DNA of 64,000 nucleotides, taken from contig NZ_CP109442.1 in the NCBI RefSeq assembly GCF_036227205.1, positions 5,146,001-5,210,000 of the forward strand. Direction: 5' to 3'. Origin of the DNA: Amycolatopsis sp. NBC_01480. GTDB taxonomy: Bacteria; Actinomycetota; Actinomycetes; Mycobacteriales; Pseudonocardiaceae. This document shows positions 19,270 to 28,106 of the stretch, piece by piece (the first letter of the stretch is position 1; every line of letters begins with the position of its first letter). The notes beneath the pieces were generated by a model. It worked only from the letters and a program-made list of their open reading frames with translations. It was not told the origin of the DNA and did not search any database. Both the position numbers and the translations under genes were made by a program.

Positions 19270-20055
19270 ATGAGCCTGGGATTCAGCGGGGAAGTGACCG
19301 AGTTCTACCACCGTTATCGCCGCGGCTATCCGCCTGCGGTGCTGGACGCGCTCGCCGCCGAGTTCGCCCTGGCCGGGGACAACGTGGTCCTCGACCTCGG
19401 CTGCGGCACCGGGCAGCTGACCCTCCCGCTGGCCGCGCGAGTCGGGACGGCGGTCGGCATGGACCCCTCGCCGGACATGCTGTCGCGCGCCCGGCAAGCC
19501 GCACTCGAGTCCGGCGTCTCGAACGCCGCGTGGCTCCTGGGTGGCGACACGGACGTACCCGCGCTGAGCAGTCTCGTCGGCAACCGGCTGGCGGCGGTCA
19601 CCATCGGCCAGGCCCTGCACTGGATGGATCACCCGACTCTGTTCGCCGCTCTGCGACCACTGTTTCGGCCGGGAGGCGGCATCGCGGTGATCACCAACGG
19701 CCTGCCCCTGTGGCTACAGGACAGCGACTGGAGCCGCGCTCTGCGCACGACCCTCGGCGACTGGCTGGGCAAGCCACTCACCTCCCCGTGTGGCACGGAC
19801 GAGGCCAGCCACGAGCGTTACCGGGCTTCGCTCGCCGAGGCCGGCTACGTCACCGGCACCCGGACCGTGGACTACCGCAGCACCCTGACCCCGGACGACA
19901 TCATCGGCGGCGTGTACTCCGCCCTGAGCGAGGACAGGTTGCCGCCCACCGGCGAACGCCCGGCTTTCGACACTCGCCTCCGCGCGGCGATCGAGCCGCA
20001 CGCGCCGTATGTCGAACCGGTCCGGGTCACCTTGCTGACCGGCCGGATGCCCTGA
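19270..20055 (+). CDS. Class I SAM-dependent methyltransferase
   Basis: 261 residues. Motif I VLDLGCGTGQLT (about 38-49), motif II VGMDPSPDML and the post-motif GQALHWMD are those of the Methyltransf_11 group similar to UbiE/trans-aconitate methyltransferases. The substrate is unknown. It follows the NTF2-like gene by 71 nt on the same strand and may be cotranscribed with it. The start codon lacks an obvious ribosome site (a GGAGGG is 20 nt away). Confidence 0.8.
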   Translation: MSLGFSGEVTEFYHRYRRGYPPAVLDALAAEFALAGDNVVLDLGCGTGQLTLPLAARVGTAVGMDPSPDMLSRARQAALESGVSNAAWLLGGDTDVPALSSLVGNRLAAVTIGQALHWMDHPTLFAALRPLFRPGGGIAVITNGLPLWLQDSDWSRALRTTLGDWLGKPLTSPCGTDEASHERYRASLAEAGYVTGTRTVDYRSTLTPDDIIGGVYSALSEDRLPPTGERPAFDTRLRAAIEPHAPYVEPVRVTLLTGRMP

Positions 20056-20219
20056 CGCGCCAAGGGTTGCCGCCCGGCGGCGAATCGGTTCCGGAGCTGG
20101 GTGTGACGGTCCCGTTCGCTCCCGCTCGGAATAGGGGCTGACGATGCTGCTGCACGGTGCTGGCTGCCGGGCCGGGATGAGCTGCGGTACGGGATTGCGG
20201 GCCCGGCGCGCGCGGTGAC

Positions 20220-20640
20220 GCGGCTTCCGGGAACGAAATTGCCGCGCTGCGGCGAACCCAGTGCGACGAATCCGCTGCAGCGGTAGCGGACCGACTACGG
20301 AGCACCAGCGCCGAACTCAATACTCCGGCGAACCAGCCGCGACGAACCCTCTGCGGCGGCGAACTACTGCCGCAGATCGGCTACGGCGAATCTGCGGCGG
20401 CGAACCCAGCATGGCGGCGGACCGGCGGCGAATGTCAGACGGCAAACCGCCCGCGGCGGCTAATCGGCGACGGACCGGGCTGGCTGCGGCGGACCCCATT
20501 GCGGCGGACCGCCTCTAGCGAATCTGCGGTGGCGGCGAATGTCCGGCGGGGAACCGCTGCGGCGGACCAGACTGCGGCGCACCGGCGGCGGGAACCGGAT
20601 CGGAGGCGCATCCGCGGCGGCGAACCACCGACGTCGGCCG
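20220..20640. repeat. Degenerate repeats of GCGGCGAAY / GCGGCGGACC words
   Basis: This stretch between the methyltransferase and the small secreted peptide is built from irregularly spaced copies of GCGGCGAA and GCGGCGGACC, spaced roughly 15-30 nt apart. The periodicity is poor, and no gene or clear hairpin is seen. Confidence 0.65.
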
Positions 20641-20655
20641 GTCACCGAGTGCGTT

Positions 20656-20671
20656 CAGGTAGCCCTACCTG
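20656..20671. promoter_or_regulatory. Palindromic operator upstream of the secreted peptide
   Basis: CAGGTAG-CC-CTACCTG, perfect 7-bp arms, 76 nt before the peptide start. A TATTGT hexamer at 20682-20687 is a candidate -10, which would put the palindrome over the -35 position. It resembles metalloregulator boxes but has the wrong spacing for a DtxR/IdeR iron box. Confidence 0.5.
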
Positions 20672-20700
20672 TTGTTCCCCTTATTGTTTCGCGCCTGCCC

Positions 20701-20732
20701 CGGACGGATGCTCGGCAACCACGTCCCGTCCG
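20701..20732 (+). promoter_or_regulatory. Leader hairpin before the secreted peptide
   Basis: CGGACGG (20701-20707) pairs perfectly with CCGTCCG (20726-20732), loop 18 nt, ending 3 nt before the AAGGGGAG ribosome site. It could modulate access to the ribosome site. Confidence 0.4.
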
Positions 20733-20747
20733 CCAAGGGGAGCCGTC

Positions 20748-20876
20748 ATGACCAGCAGGTTCAGGTTCGTCGTCGCCGCTGTGCTCGCTGTTGTCGCGGT
20801 GGGACTATCCGCGGCGCCGGCGGGCGCGGGGGCCGGGCAGACGCGACCGGACTGTATCCGGCCCTGCCATTTCTAA
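20748..20876 (+). CDS. Small secreted peptide precursor with two cysteines
   Basis: 42 residues with an AAGGGGAG ribosome site 6 nt before ATG. Residues 1-27 form a clear Sec signal peptide (R-F-R n-region, VVAAVLAVVAVGL core, cleavage near APAGA). The predicted mature peptide is only about 15 residues, GAGQTRPDCIRPCHF, with two cysteines four apart that could form a disulfide. It has its own palindromic promoter region, leader hairpin and terminator, arguing it is a real gene rather than a chance frame. No known family is recognised; a signalling, antimicrobial or metal-binding role is possible but unproven. Confidence 0.6.
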   Translation: MTSRFRFVVAAVLAVVAVGLSAAPAGAGAGQTRPDCIRPCHF

Positions 20877-20901
20877 GTAGTCGCCGACAGGCGGCGACTA
20901 C
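20877..20901. terminator. Bidirectional terminator between peptide gene and glycosyltransferase
   Basis: GTAGTCGCC (20877-20885) and GGCGACTAC (20893-20901), perfect 9-bp stem, 7-nt loop. It starts directly after the peptide TAA and contains the stop codon of the convergent glycosyltransferase. Confidence 0.65.
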
Positions 20902-22151
20902 AGCTCGAAGGCGTTTCCCGTGGCGATCTTCGGGCGGCCCAGCTCGACCGGTTCGGCCGGGCGCGCGCGGCGGTAGACCTCCGCCGTAGCCTCGGCGATG
21001 CGGCCCCAGTCGAAATCGGCGGCGAGGCGTGACTGGGCCACTCGCGCTCGGCGGATCGCGGCCGTGGCGTCGCTGAGGACTGTGGTCACCGCGGTGGTCA
21101 GGCCCGTGACGTCGCCGGGCTCGAAGGCCAGCCCCGTCTCACCGTCGACGACCACCTCGCCGAGGCCGCCCGCGGTGGACGCCACCAGCGGCGCCTTCGC
21201 GGCGGCGGCTTCCAGCGCGACGATCCCGAACGGCTCGTACCGGCTCGGCAGCACCACGGCGTCGGCCGCGGCGAGCAGGGCACGCAGCTCACGGTCGGGC
21301 AGGTGCCCGGCGAAGTCCACCGCGCGCCGGATCCGCAGCCGGCGCGCCTGCTCCACCAGCTCTTCGTAATGTCGCCCCTTGCCGGCGACGACCAGGCGGG
21401 TGCCCGGAAAACGACGACGGATCCGGGGCAGCGCGGCGAGCAGGTCCTGCACGCCCTTCTCCCATTCGAGCCGGCCGAAGAACAACAGGAACGGCGCCCC
21501 GTCCGGGCTGTGCCGCTCGCGCACCCGCGCGACCTCGGCCGAGGACACGCGCCAGCTGCGTTCCTCGATGCCGTTGTGGATGACCGTGACGTCGGCGTCG
21601 TCGATCTCGAAGAGGTGCGCGACCTCCTTGCGCATCGCCTGCGAGCAGGTGATCACGGCGTCCGCGCGGTTCGCCAGCCACCATTCGACGGAGTGCACCT
21701 GCTGGTTCAGCGGGTGCGAGAGCCAGCCCGAGTGCCGGCCGGCCTCGGTCGCGTGGACGGTGCCGACCAGCGGCACCCGCGCGGCCTCCGCGATGGCGAT
21801 GGCGGGGTGCGTCACCAGCCAGTCGTGCGCGTGGACGACGTCGGGCTGCCACGTCCGCAGCAGGTCCTGCGCCGCCCGGACCATCGCGTGGCCCATGGCG
21901 AGCGTCCAGGCGACGAGGTCGCGCTCGAACGTCAGGTGCATCGGGTCCTCGGCCACGCGGATCACGCGCACGCCCTCGGTCACGCGGTCGCTGCGCGGGT
22001 GCGTCGAGGCGTCCGTGCCGGCTGTGTGGCGGCAGAGAACCACCACGTCATGGCCCTGTTTCGAGAGGTGCCGAGCCAGCGCGTGCACGTGCCGGGCGAG
22101 CCCTCCGATGACCACGGGCGGGTACTCCCAGGACAGCATCAGCACGCGCAT
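20898..22151 (-). CDS. GT4-family alpha-(1,4)-glucosyltransferase (Rv3032-like)
   Basis: 417 residues. GT-B fold: N-terminal SWEYPPVVIGGLARHV (acceptor-side glycine loop), HAHDW, and the C-terminal nucleotide-sugar site PSRYEPFGIVALEAAA (E-x7-E). It corresponds to mycobacterial Rv3032, the glucosyltransferase for methylglucose lipopolysaccharide and glycogen elongation, because the adjacent GH57, methyltransferase and fixAB genes also match. ATG 22151 has TAACCT 6 nt upstream (leaderless). Unlike in mycobacteria, two unrelated genes separate it from its partners. Confidence 0.85.
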   Translation of the reverse strand: MRVLMLSWEYPPVVIGGLARHVHALARHLSKQGHDVVVLCRHTAGTDASTHPRSDRVTEGVRVIRVAEDPMHLTFERDLVAWTLAMGHAMVRAAQDLLRTWQPDVVHAHDWLVTHPAIAIAEAARVPLVGTVHATEAGRHSGWLSHPLNQQVHSVEWWLANRADAVITCSQAMRKEVAHLFEIDDADVTVIHNGIEERSWRVSSAEVARVRERHSPDGAPFLLFFGRLEWEKGVQDLLAALPRIRRRFPGTRLVVAGKGRHYEELVEQARRLRIRRAVDFAGHLPDRELRALLAAADAVVLPSRYEPFGIVALEAAAAKAPLVASTAGGLGEVVVDGETGLAFEPGDVTGLTTAVTTVLSDATAAIRRARVAQSRLAADFDWGRIAEATAEVYRRARPAEPVELGRPKIATGNAFEL

Positions 22152-22230
22152 GGGCAGAGGTTACTCGCCAGTTGGTTCCGGTGGGCTGCCTGGCTGCCGC
22201 CGTCGTCGATCTCTGCCACCATCGGTGGTG

Positions 22231-24060
22231 ATGACTTCCGGTCAGCCCGAGTGGCAGCCCAAGGACCCGCCCCTGACGACGCCGTGGACCGGCCTCGTCG
22301 ACACCGCCGCGGTGCTCCCCGAGTACCCGCGCCCACAGCTGAGGAGGCCGCGATGGCTGAACCTCAACGGCCTCTGGGACTACGCCGGGTGGCCGTTTTC
22401 GCCGGATGAGCCGCGGCCTGTCGGCTACGGCGAGCGCATCCTGGTCCCGTTCGCGCCGGAGTCGGCACTCTCCGGCATCGCGCGGCGCGACGAGGTCCTC
22501 TGGTACCGGCGGCTGTTCGAGATCCCGGACGACTGGCGGGGCGAACGCGTTCTGCTGCACTTCGGCGCGGTCGACCAGACGGCGAAGGTGTGGGTGAACA
22601 ACCAGCTGGTGGTCACCCACGAGGGCGGGTATACGGCGTTCTCGGCGGATATCACCGACGTTCTGCGCGCGTCGGGGCCGCAGGAGCTGACGGTCCGCGC
22701 GGAGGACCGCACCGACGTCGCGCCGTTCCCGGTCGGCAAGCAGCGCAACGAACCCGGCGGGATCTGCTACACGCCGGCGTCCGGAATCTGGCAGACGGTG
22801 TGGGCCGAGCCGGTGCCCGCCGCCCGCGTTTCGGGGCTCGAGATCACCCCGGACCTCAGCGGGTTCACGGTGTTTCCCCAGGTCACCGAGGGCTCGCAGG
22901 TTGAGTTGGTGGTGTCGTCGCCGAATGGCGACGAGGTAGCGCGAGTCCGCGGCGTCGCCGGGCAACGGTTACGGGTGGACGTGCCGGACCCGCGCTTGTG
23001 GACGCCGGACGACCCGCATCTGTACGACCTGACGGTCCGGGTTCTGGACCATCATGGTGACGTTCTCGACGAGGTCGCGAGTTATGGCGGGCTACGCACG
23101 GTCGGCATCGCGCCGGACGAAGCCGGACGCCCGCGGATAACGCTCAATGACCGCGCCACCTTCCTCCACGGCCCGCTCGACCAGGGCTATTGGCCGGATG
23201 GCGTCTACACGGCGCCCACGGACGACGCGCTCCGGTTCGACCTTGAAAAGACGAAGGAGCTGGGGTTCAACTTCGTCCGCAAGCACGTGAAGGTCGAGCC
23301 AGCGCGCTGGTACTACTGGGCGGACGTGCTGGGCCTGGCCGTCTGGCAGGACATGCCGTCGCTGATGGTGTCGTTCGACGGGCCGCCCGGGCCCGCGCCC
23401 GACCCGGTGCCGGAGGGCCAGGAACGGTTCGAGGCGGAACTGCGGGAACTCATTACGCAACTGCGGAGCGTGACGTCGATCGTCGCGTGGGTCCCGTTCA
23501 ACGAGGGCTGGGGCGAATTCGACACCGCGCGTATCGCTTCGCTCGTGAAGGACCTGGACCCGACGCGGCTGGTGGTCGCGAACAGCGGGGTGAACTGTTG
23601 TTTCTCCCGTCCGGACGTCGGTGCCGGCGACGTCTACGACGACCACACGTACGTCGGCCCCGGCGAGCCGCGCGAACGGGACCATCGCGCCCTGGTGGAC
23701 GGCGAGTACGGCGGCATCGGCCTGGTCCTGGACGGTCACTGCTGGCCCGGCCCGCCACAGGCCTACGAGATGGCGCCGTCGTCGGCACGGCTGACCGAGC
23801 GGTACGTCGAGGTCAGCGAACGGCTGGAGCAACTGGTCGGCGAACTCGGCCTGTCCGGCGCCGTCTACACGCAGACGACGGACGTCGAGAACGAGGTCAA
23901 CGGGCTGCTGACCTACGACCGCCAGCTCATAAAACTCGACGCGACCGTCGCGGCGGCGCACAACCGGGCGGTCATCAGACGCGGCTCAGCCGGTGCTGGA
24001 GCGGCTGAGGGGGAGTTGCCGGAAAGCGGCGAGGCGGCTGACGGGGCGGCGAGCAGCTGA
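22231..24060 (+). CDS. Glycoside hydrolase family 2 protein
   Basis: 609 residues, shorter than LacZ (about 1020) and near the size of beta-glucuronidase-like GH2. It shows the N-terminal jelly-roll sugar-binding domain (NLNGLWDYAGWPF; LWYRRLFEIPDDW), an Ig-like domain and a TIM barrel with acid/base Glu in FNEGWG (about residue 426) and likely nucleophile Glu in DGEYGG (about 492). No signal peptide is present, so it acts in the cytoplasm. The last 30 residues are Gly/Ala/Glu-rich. It is divergent from the glucosyltransferase; substrate unknown. Confidence 0.85.
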   Translation: MTSGQPEWQPKDPPLTTPWTGLVDTAAVLPEYPRPQLRRPRWLNLNGLWDYAGWPFSPDEPRPVGYGERILVPFAPESALSGIARRDEVLWYRRLFEIPDDWRGERVLLHFGAVDQTAKVWVNNQLVVTHEGGYTAFSADITDVLRASGPQELTVRAEDRTDVAPFPVGKQRNEPGGICYTPASGIWQTVWAEPVPAARVSGLEITPDLSGFTVFPQVTEGSQVELVVSSPNGDEVARVRGVAGQRLRVDVPDPRLWTPDDPHLYDLTVRVLDHHGDVLDEVASYGGLRTVGIAPDEAGRPRITLNDRATFLHGPLDQGYWPDGVYTAPTDDALRFDLEKTKELGFNFVRKHVKVEPARWYYWADVLGLAVWQDMPSLMVSFDGPPGPAPDPVPEGQERFEAELRELITQLRSVTSIVAWVPFNEGWGEFDTARIASLVKDLDPTRLVVANSGVNCCFSRPDVGAGDVYDDHTYVGPGEPRERDHRALVDGEYGGIGLVLDGHCWPGPPQAYEMAPSSARLTERYVEVSERLEQLVGELGLSGAVYTQTTDVENEVNGLLTYDRQLIKLDATVAAAHNRAVIRRGSAGAGAAEGELPESGEAADGAASS

Positions 24061-24109
24061 TCGCCGGGCGGAGTTGCCCGGCGACGGCGACGGCCATGTG
24101 ATGCGCCGA

Positions 24110-24620
24110 CGCCGGGTGACGGCGTCTCGCCGAGGAATGGCGACGGTCGGGACGCAGCCCAAGGCAGGTGGTCATGGCGCGTTGCCAGCGAATGGCGAGC
24201 AGTCCAGAAGTGGGTGGCGACGGCGCGTTGCCGAGGAATGGCGATGGGCCTGGATGCAGCCCAAAACAGGCGGCGTTCGTGCGTCGCCGGTGAATGGCGG
24301 TGGGTCCGGACGTAGCCCGAAACAGGTGGTCATGGCGCGTTGCCGGTGAATGGCGAGCAGTCCAGAAGCGGGTGGCGACAGCGCGTCGCCGAGGAATGGC
24401 GACGGTCGGGACGCAGCCCAAAGCAGGTGGTCATGGCACGTTGCCGGTGAATGGCGACCAGTCCAGAAGCGGGTGGCGACAGCGCGTCGCCGAGGAATGG
24501 CGACGGTCGGGACGTAGCCCAAAACAGGTGGTCGTAGCGCGTTGCCGACGAATGGTGAGCAGCCCAGAAGCGGCGACCACAGGCGCGTAGCCGAGCAATG
24601 GCGACGGGTCCAAACCCAGC
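24110..24620. repeat. Tandem array with a 101-bp compound unit
   Basis: The marker GACGCAGCCCAAA recurs at 24151, 24253, 24309, 24410 and 24511 (steps 102, 56, 101, 101). Each compound unit joins a half with GTCGGGACGCAGCCC and a half with GAGCAGTCCAGAAGCGGGTGG, each ending in a GCGTCGCCGAGGAATGGCGA-like core. It occupies the convergent gap between the GH2 and glutathione peroxidase genes. The copies at 24309-24520 are nearly identical, so it is younger than the 17.5-kb array. Confidence 0.9.
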
Positions 24621-24690
24621 TCAGACCCGGCAACCACAGCCGCGTCGCCAAGCAGGGGCGACAGCCCGAACCCCTCCAGGAAACGGCAAA

Positions 24691-24723
24691 GGGCGGGAAC
24701 GCAACCAACCAGCGTCCCCGCCC
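24691..24723 (-). terminator. Hairpin downstream of glutathione peroxidase
   Basis: GGGCGGGAACGC (24691-24702) and GCGTCCCCGCCC (24712-24723) pair over 12 bp with one mismatch, loop 9 nt. It lies about 80 nt past the peroxidase stop and at the border of the repeat array. Confidence 0.55.
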
Positions 24724-24804
24724 TCACCGCCAAAACAGCGCCAAAACAGTGCCAAAACCCGGCGACGAAATTCAGCACCGAAACGGCGCCGAACCCAGCC
24801 CACC

Positions 24805-25293
24805 TCAGGCAGGCAGAGCAGCCTCGATCGCCTTCACCACGGTCTCGTCCTCGGGCTCGGTCCGGGGCCGGAACCGGCCCACGACCTCGCCGGCCGGGTT
24901 GATCAGGAACTTCTCGAAGTTCCACTGCACGTCGCCGGCGGCGCCCTCGGCGTCGGGGGTTTCCGTGAGCGTGGAGTAGAGCGGGTGGCGGCCTTCGCCG
25001 TTGACGTCGATCTTCTCGAACAGCGGGAAGGAGACGCCGTAGGTGGTGGAGCAGAATGTCTGGATCTCCTCGGCCGTGCCCGGCTCCTGGCCCGCGAACT
25101 GGTTGCACGGGAAGCCGACCACGGAGAAGCCGCGGTCGCCGTATTGCTCCTGCAGCCGCTCCAGCCCGGTGTACTGCGGGGTCAGGCCGCACTTCGACGC
25201 GACGTTGACCACCAGCAAAGCCTTGCCGCCGAGCGCGCCGAGGGTGGTGTCCTCACCCGAAAGCGTCTTCAGCGGAATCTCGTTGATACCCAT
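24805..25293 (-). CDS. Glutathione peroxidase-family thiol peroxidase
   Basis: 162 residues. Peroxidatic Cys35 in NVASKCGLTPQY, the Gln of FAGQEPG and Trp of WNFEKF complete the GPx catalytic set; Cys63 (FPCNQF) and Cys81 (FCSTTYG) make a thioredoxin-dependent 2-Cys mechanism likely, as actinobacteria lack glutathione. It reduces H2O2 and organic hydroperoxides in the cytosol. ATG 25293 follows AAAGGA closely. It lies 52 nt downstream of the GH57 gene on the same strand. Confidence 0.92.
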   Translation of the reverse strand: MGINEIPLKTLSGEDTTLGALGGKALLVVNVASKCGLTPQYTGLERLQEQYGDRGFSVVGFPCNQFAGQEPGTAEEIQTFCSTTYGVSFPLFEKIDVNGEGRHPLYSTLTETPDAEGAAGDVQWNFEKFLINPAGEVVGRFRPRTEPEDETVVKAIEAALPA

Positions 25294-25345
25294 TCCTTTG
25301 GTGCCCTTTCACTCATGCGGCGATGTCACTCGTGCGGCATTGCGG

Positions 25346-26860
25346 CTAGGTCAGCAGTGCTCGCGCGTCCAGATGTCCGAACGGCCCGTCGTCGCGCCGG
25401 TATTCCGCCGCCAGCGAGGCCGCGCGCGTCCGGTTGCCCGCGCGGAGCAAGCCGGCGAGCGTGTCGAAGCGCTCGGTGTGGACGTGGGCGCGGCGTCGCG
25501 CGTAGTCGGCGGCGGAGTCCTTCGTGACCATAAACGCCCAGTCGCTCGACAGCGCCAGCATCGCCTCCGCGACGGCCTGGTCGGCCACCGTGTCGCGAGC
25601 GGACCGGTCGAGCCCCGAGACCAGGTCCAGCAGCCGCGTCTGCAGCGCGGTGTTGTCCCGCACCATGTCCGCGACCTGCTCGCCGTCCCAGACGCGCCAG
25701 TCCTTGCCCGAACCCCACGACGAGGCGGGCAGGTCGATCGGCGCGCCCAGATGGCCCGCGTCCAGCGCGCCCTTCAACGTCGTCACGCGCACGCCCGCTT
25801 CGGGCAGCGCGCGCAGCACGCCCTCCAGCCAGGCCGGACCCTCGTGCCACCAGTGCCCGAACAGCTCCGTGTCGTACGCCGCGACCACCAGCGACTCCCG
25901 GCCGTGCTCCGCGCGCAGCGAGCGCAGCCGCATGACGACCGTTTCCACGAAGTCCTTGACGTGCAGGCCGAGCACGTCCGCGGCCAGCGCCGGGTCGTAC
26001 GGCGCCTTGTCCTGTGGCTCCACCTGTTTGCCCGTGACGCGCGACGCCTTCAGCCCCACTTCGTGCGCCCACGTGTGGAAGTCGCGGTACGCCGCGTGGC
26101 CCGGGTAGCCCGCTTTCGGCGACCAGACGCGGTAGGTCACCTCGAGGTCGCGACCGAAGCAGACGACGTCGGAGTCGCCGACCGGGCGGGCCGCCGAGGT
26201 GTCGCCGCGCAGCGACGGGCCGTCGACCAGGAAACGGCGAACGCCGGCGGCGTCGTAGTCCCGCTCCATGCCCGGCGCGTAGCCGCATTCGGGCGCCCAG
26301 ATGCCGTCCGGCCGTCGCCCGATGCGCAACGCCGTGTCGTCGAGGCCGCCGCGCAACGCGAAGCGGCGTACGCGCTCGTCGAGCAGTGGCTGGAACGGGT
26401 GCGCCAGCGGCCCGCCCAGCAGCTCGATCGTGTCACTGTCCACAAGGGACCGCAGGATCGGCGAGAACCCGTGCCGCCAGTGGGATTCCAGGTCCTCGGT
26501 CGCGCGCACGGCGGTGCGGTACTCCGCGGCGGCCAGCTCGCGCAGCAGCGGGTCGCCGCCCCACAGCGTCGACGCGTGCTGCGCGCGCAGCTGCCAGTGG
26601 CCGAGCCAGTCGTGGCAGGCGCTGATCGCGTACGGGTCGTCGAGCTGGGCAGCGAGGACGGGCGTCATGCCGAGGGTCAGCACGTCGCGTCGCCCCTCAT
26701 CGGCGAATCGGCGCAGCAGGTCGACCATCGGCAGGTACGAGTGCGCCCACGCCTGGTAGAGCCATTCCTCGCCGACCGGCCAGCTGCCGTGGTGCGGCAG
26801 CCAGGGCAGGTGGCTGTGCAGGACCAGGCAGAACGTGCCCTCGTGCTCGGTCGAGGTCAT
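25346..26860 (-). CDS. GH57 1,4-alpha-glucan branching enzyme (Rv3031-like)
   Basis: 504 residues. The GH57 catalytic Glu is in IWAPECGY (E191) and the acid/base Asp in AAYDTELFGHWW (D330); the N-terminal VLHSHLPWL is the family start. GH57 branching enzymes form alpha-1,6 branches in glycogen-like polymers; the mycobacterial ortholog works on methylglucose lipopolysaccharide precursors. The ATG overlaps the upstream methyltransferase stop (ATGA), so they are coupled. With the GT4 gene it makes a glucan module. Confidence 0.88.
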   Translation of the reverse strand: MTSTEHEGTFCLVLHSHLPWLPHHGSWPVGEEWLYQAWAHSYLPMVDLLRRFADEGRRDVLTLGMTPVLAAQLDDPYAISACHDWLGHWQLRAQHASTLWGGDPLLRELAAAEYRTAVRATEDLESHWRHGFSPILRSLVDSDTIELLGGPLAHPFQPLLDERVRRFALRGGLDDTALRIGRRPDGIWAPECGYAPGMERDYDAAGVRRFLVDGPSLRGDTSAARPVGDSDVVCFGRDLEVTYRVWSPKAGYPGHAAYRDFHTWAHEVGLKASRVTGKQVEPQDKAPYDPALAADVLGLHVKDFVETVVMRLRSLRAEHGRESLVVAAYDTELFGHWWHEGPAWLEGVLRALPEAGVRVTTLKGALDAGHLGAPIDLPASSWGSGKDWRVWDGEQVADMVRDNTALQTRLLDLVSGLDRSARDTVADQAVAEAMLALSSDWAFMVTKDSAADYARRRAHVHTERFDTLAGLLRAGNRTRAASLAAEYRRDDGPFGHLDARALLT

Positions 26861-27627
26861 GCGCGCACCGCCACGGCGACCAGGTCGAGGCTGGCGTCGA
26901 GGTCGCCGGCGTGGACGGTGAAGTCCTCCGCCCGGATCGCGGCGACGTCCGCGAGCAGCGCCTCGGGCCAGACGGCCTGGCCGGGCAGCTCGCCCATCAC
27001 GACGTCCAGCTGCGCGTTGATGATCGAACCCCCGTGCCGCCGTTCCACCGCGGTCAGGCTCGCGCCGTGGTGCAGCCCGAGCAGCTCGACGTCGAAGCCC
27101 GCGGCGCGCAGCAGACTGTCCAGTTCGGACGGTGCCAGCTCCCGCGTGTGGTACGGGTTCAGCGGGGTGTCGCTGTCCGGGGTGAAGGTGAGCCGGTTGG
27201 GCGTGGTGACCAGCAGCTTTCCGCCCGGCCGCAGCACTCGCCGGCATTCGGCGAGGAATCCGGCCTGGTCCCAGAGGTGCTCGATCACCTGGAAGTTCGC
27301 GATCACGTCGACCGAGTCGTCGCGCAGCGGCAGGTACGCCAGGTTCGCGCGCGCCACCGTGACGTCCGGGTAGCGGCGGGCGACGTGCTCCGTGGTCGGG
27401 ACGTCGTAGTCCAGCGCCAGCACCCGGCGCGCCCGCGTGGCGATCAGACCGGCGCCGTAACCCTCCCCGCAGCCCGCCTCCAGCACCGTCGCGCCGGCGC
27501 AATGGGGGAGCAGCGCGGCGTAGGCGGCCTCGTGGCGGCGGAACCAATAATTCTCCTCGGGGATGCCGGGGACGGTCCGTTCGCCGGTGAGGTGGAGTGC
27601 CTCGGCCCGGGTGGCTGGGGTGGTCAC
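26857..27627 (-). CDS. SAM-dependent methyltransferase (Rv3030-like)
   Basis: 256 residues. Motif I VLEAGCGEGYGAGL (about 47-60), LALDYD acidic loop and DVIANFQVIEHLWD are class I methyltransferase features. In mycobacteria the equivalent gene beside the GH57 and GT4 genes is a candidate for glucan O-methylation; this remains inferred. The start is GTG 27627 because TAGGGT lies 7 nt upstream (leaderless). The stop overlaps the GH57 start. Confidence 0.82.
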   Translation of the reverse strand: MTTPATRAEALHLTGERTVPGIPEENYWFRRHEAAYAALLPHCAGATVLEAGCGEGYGAGLIATRARRVLALDYDVPTTEHVARRYPDVTVARANLAYLPLRDDSVDVIANFQVIEHLWDQAGFLAECRRVLRPGGKLLVTTPNRLTFTPDSDTPLNPYHTRELAPSELDSLLRAAGFDVELLGLHHGASLTAVERRHGGSIINAQLDVVMGELPGQAVWPEALLADVAAIRAEDFTVHAGDLDASLDLVAVAVRA

Positions 27628-27680
27628 CTGCGCGACCCTAGCGCGTGTCACGTTCCGCGCGGCCGTCTCGTTCCCCGCCC

Positions 27681-28106
27681 ATGCAACGAACCCTCACCCG
27701 CGTACTGCTGCTCCTGCTCGGCGTCGCCGAGGGAGTGCCGGGGCTCTGGCCACTGATCACGCCGATCGGCTTCTACCAGGACTTTCCCGGCTTCCGGACC
27801 GGCTGGGTCTCGATGGACGGACCGTTCAACGAGCACCTGATCCGCGACTTCGGCGGGCTCAACCTCGCGCTCGCGGCGACGCTGATCGGCGCCGCCGTGA
27901 TCGGCACCACAGCGCTCGCGCGGCTGGCCTCGGTGGCGACGCTGCTGTTCGCCGTGCCGCACTTGATCTACCACCTCGGCCACGTGTCGCACTTCGAGCA
28001 GCTCGACCGGGTGCTGATCATCGGAACCTTGTCGGCGAGCCTGGTGCTCCCGGTCGTGACGCTGCTCCTGCCGGGCCGGCGGGTCAGTTCACCGGCGACA
28101 CCGTGA
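27681..28106 (+). CDS. Small integral membrane protein
   Basis: 141 residues with four hydrophobic segments (about 5-23, 55-75, 78-98, 105-128) and a loop with PGFRTGWVSMDGPFNEHLIRDFGG between the first two. It resembles unannotated actinobacterial four-helix membrane proteins. No function is assigned. It is divergent from the methyltransferase (53 nt). Its last 23 nt overlap the convergent degV gene. Confidence 0.65.
   Translation: MQRTLTRVLLLLLGVAEGVPGLWPLITPIGFYQDFPGFRTGWVSMDGPFNEHLIRDFGGLNLALAATLIGAAVIGTTALARLASVATLLFAVPHLIYHLGHVSHFEQLDRVLIIGTLSASLVLPVVTLLLPGRRVSSPATP

Noticed and set aside
20656..20671. DtxR/IdeR iron box upstream of the secreted peptide
   Set aside because: AGG and CCT are 8 nt apart instead of the 9 nt of the TTAGGTTAGSCTAACCTAA consensus, and the flanks differ.
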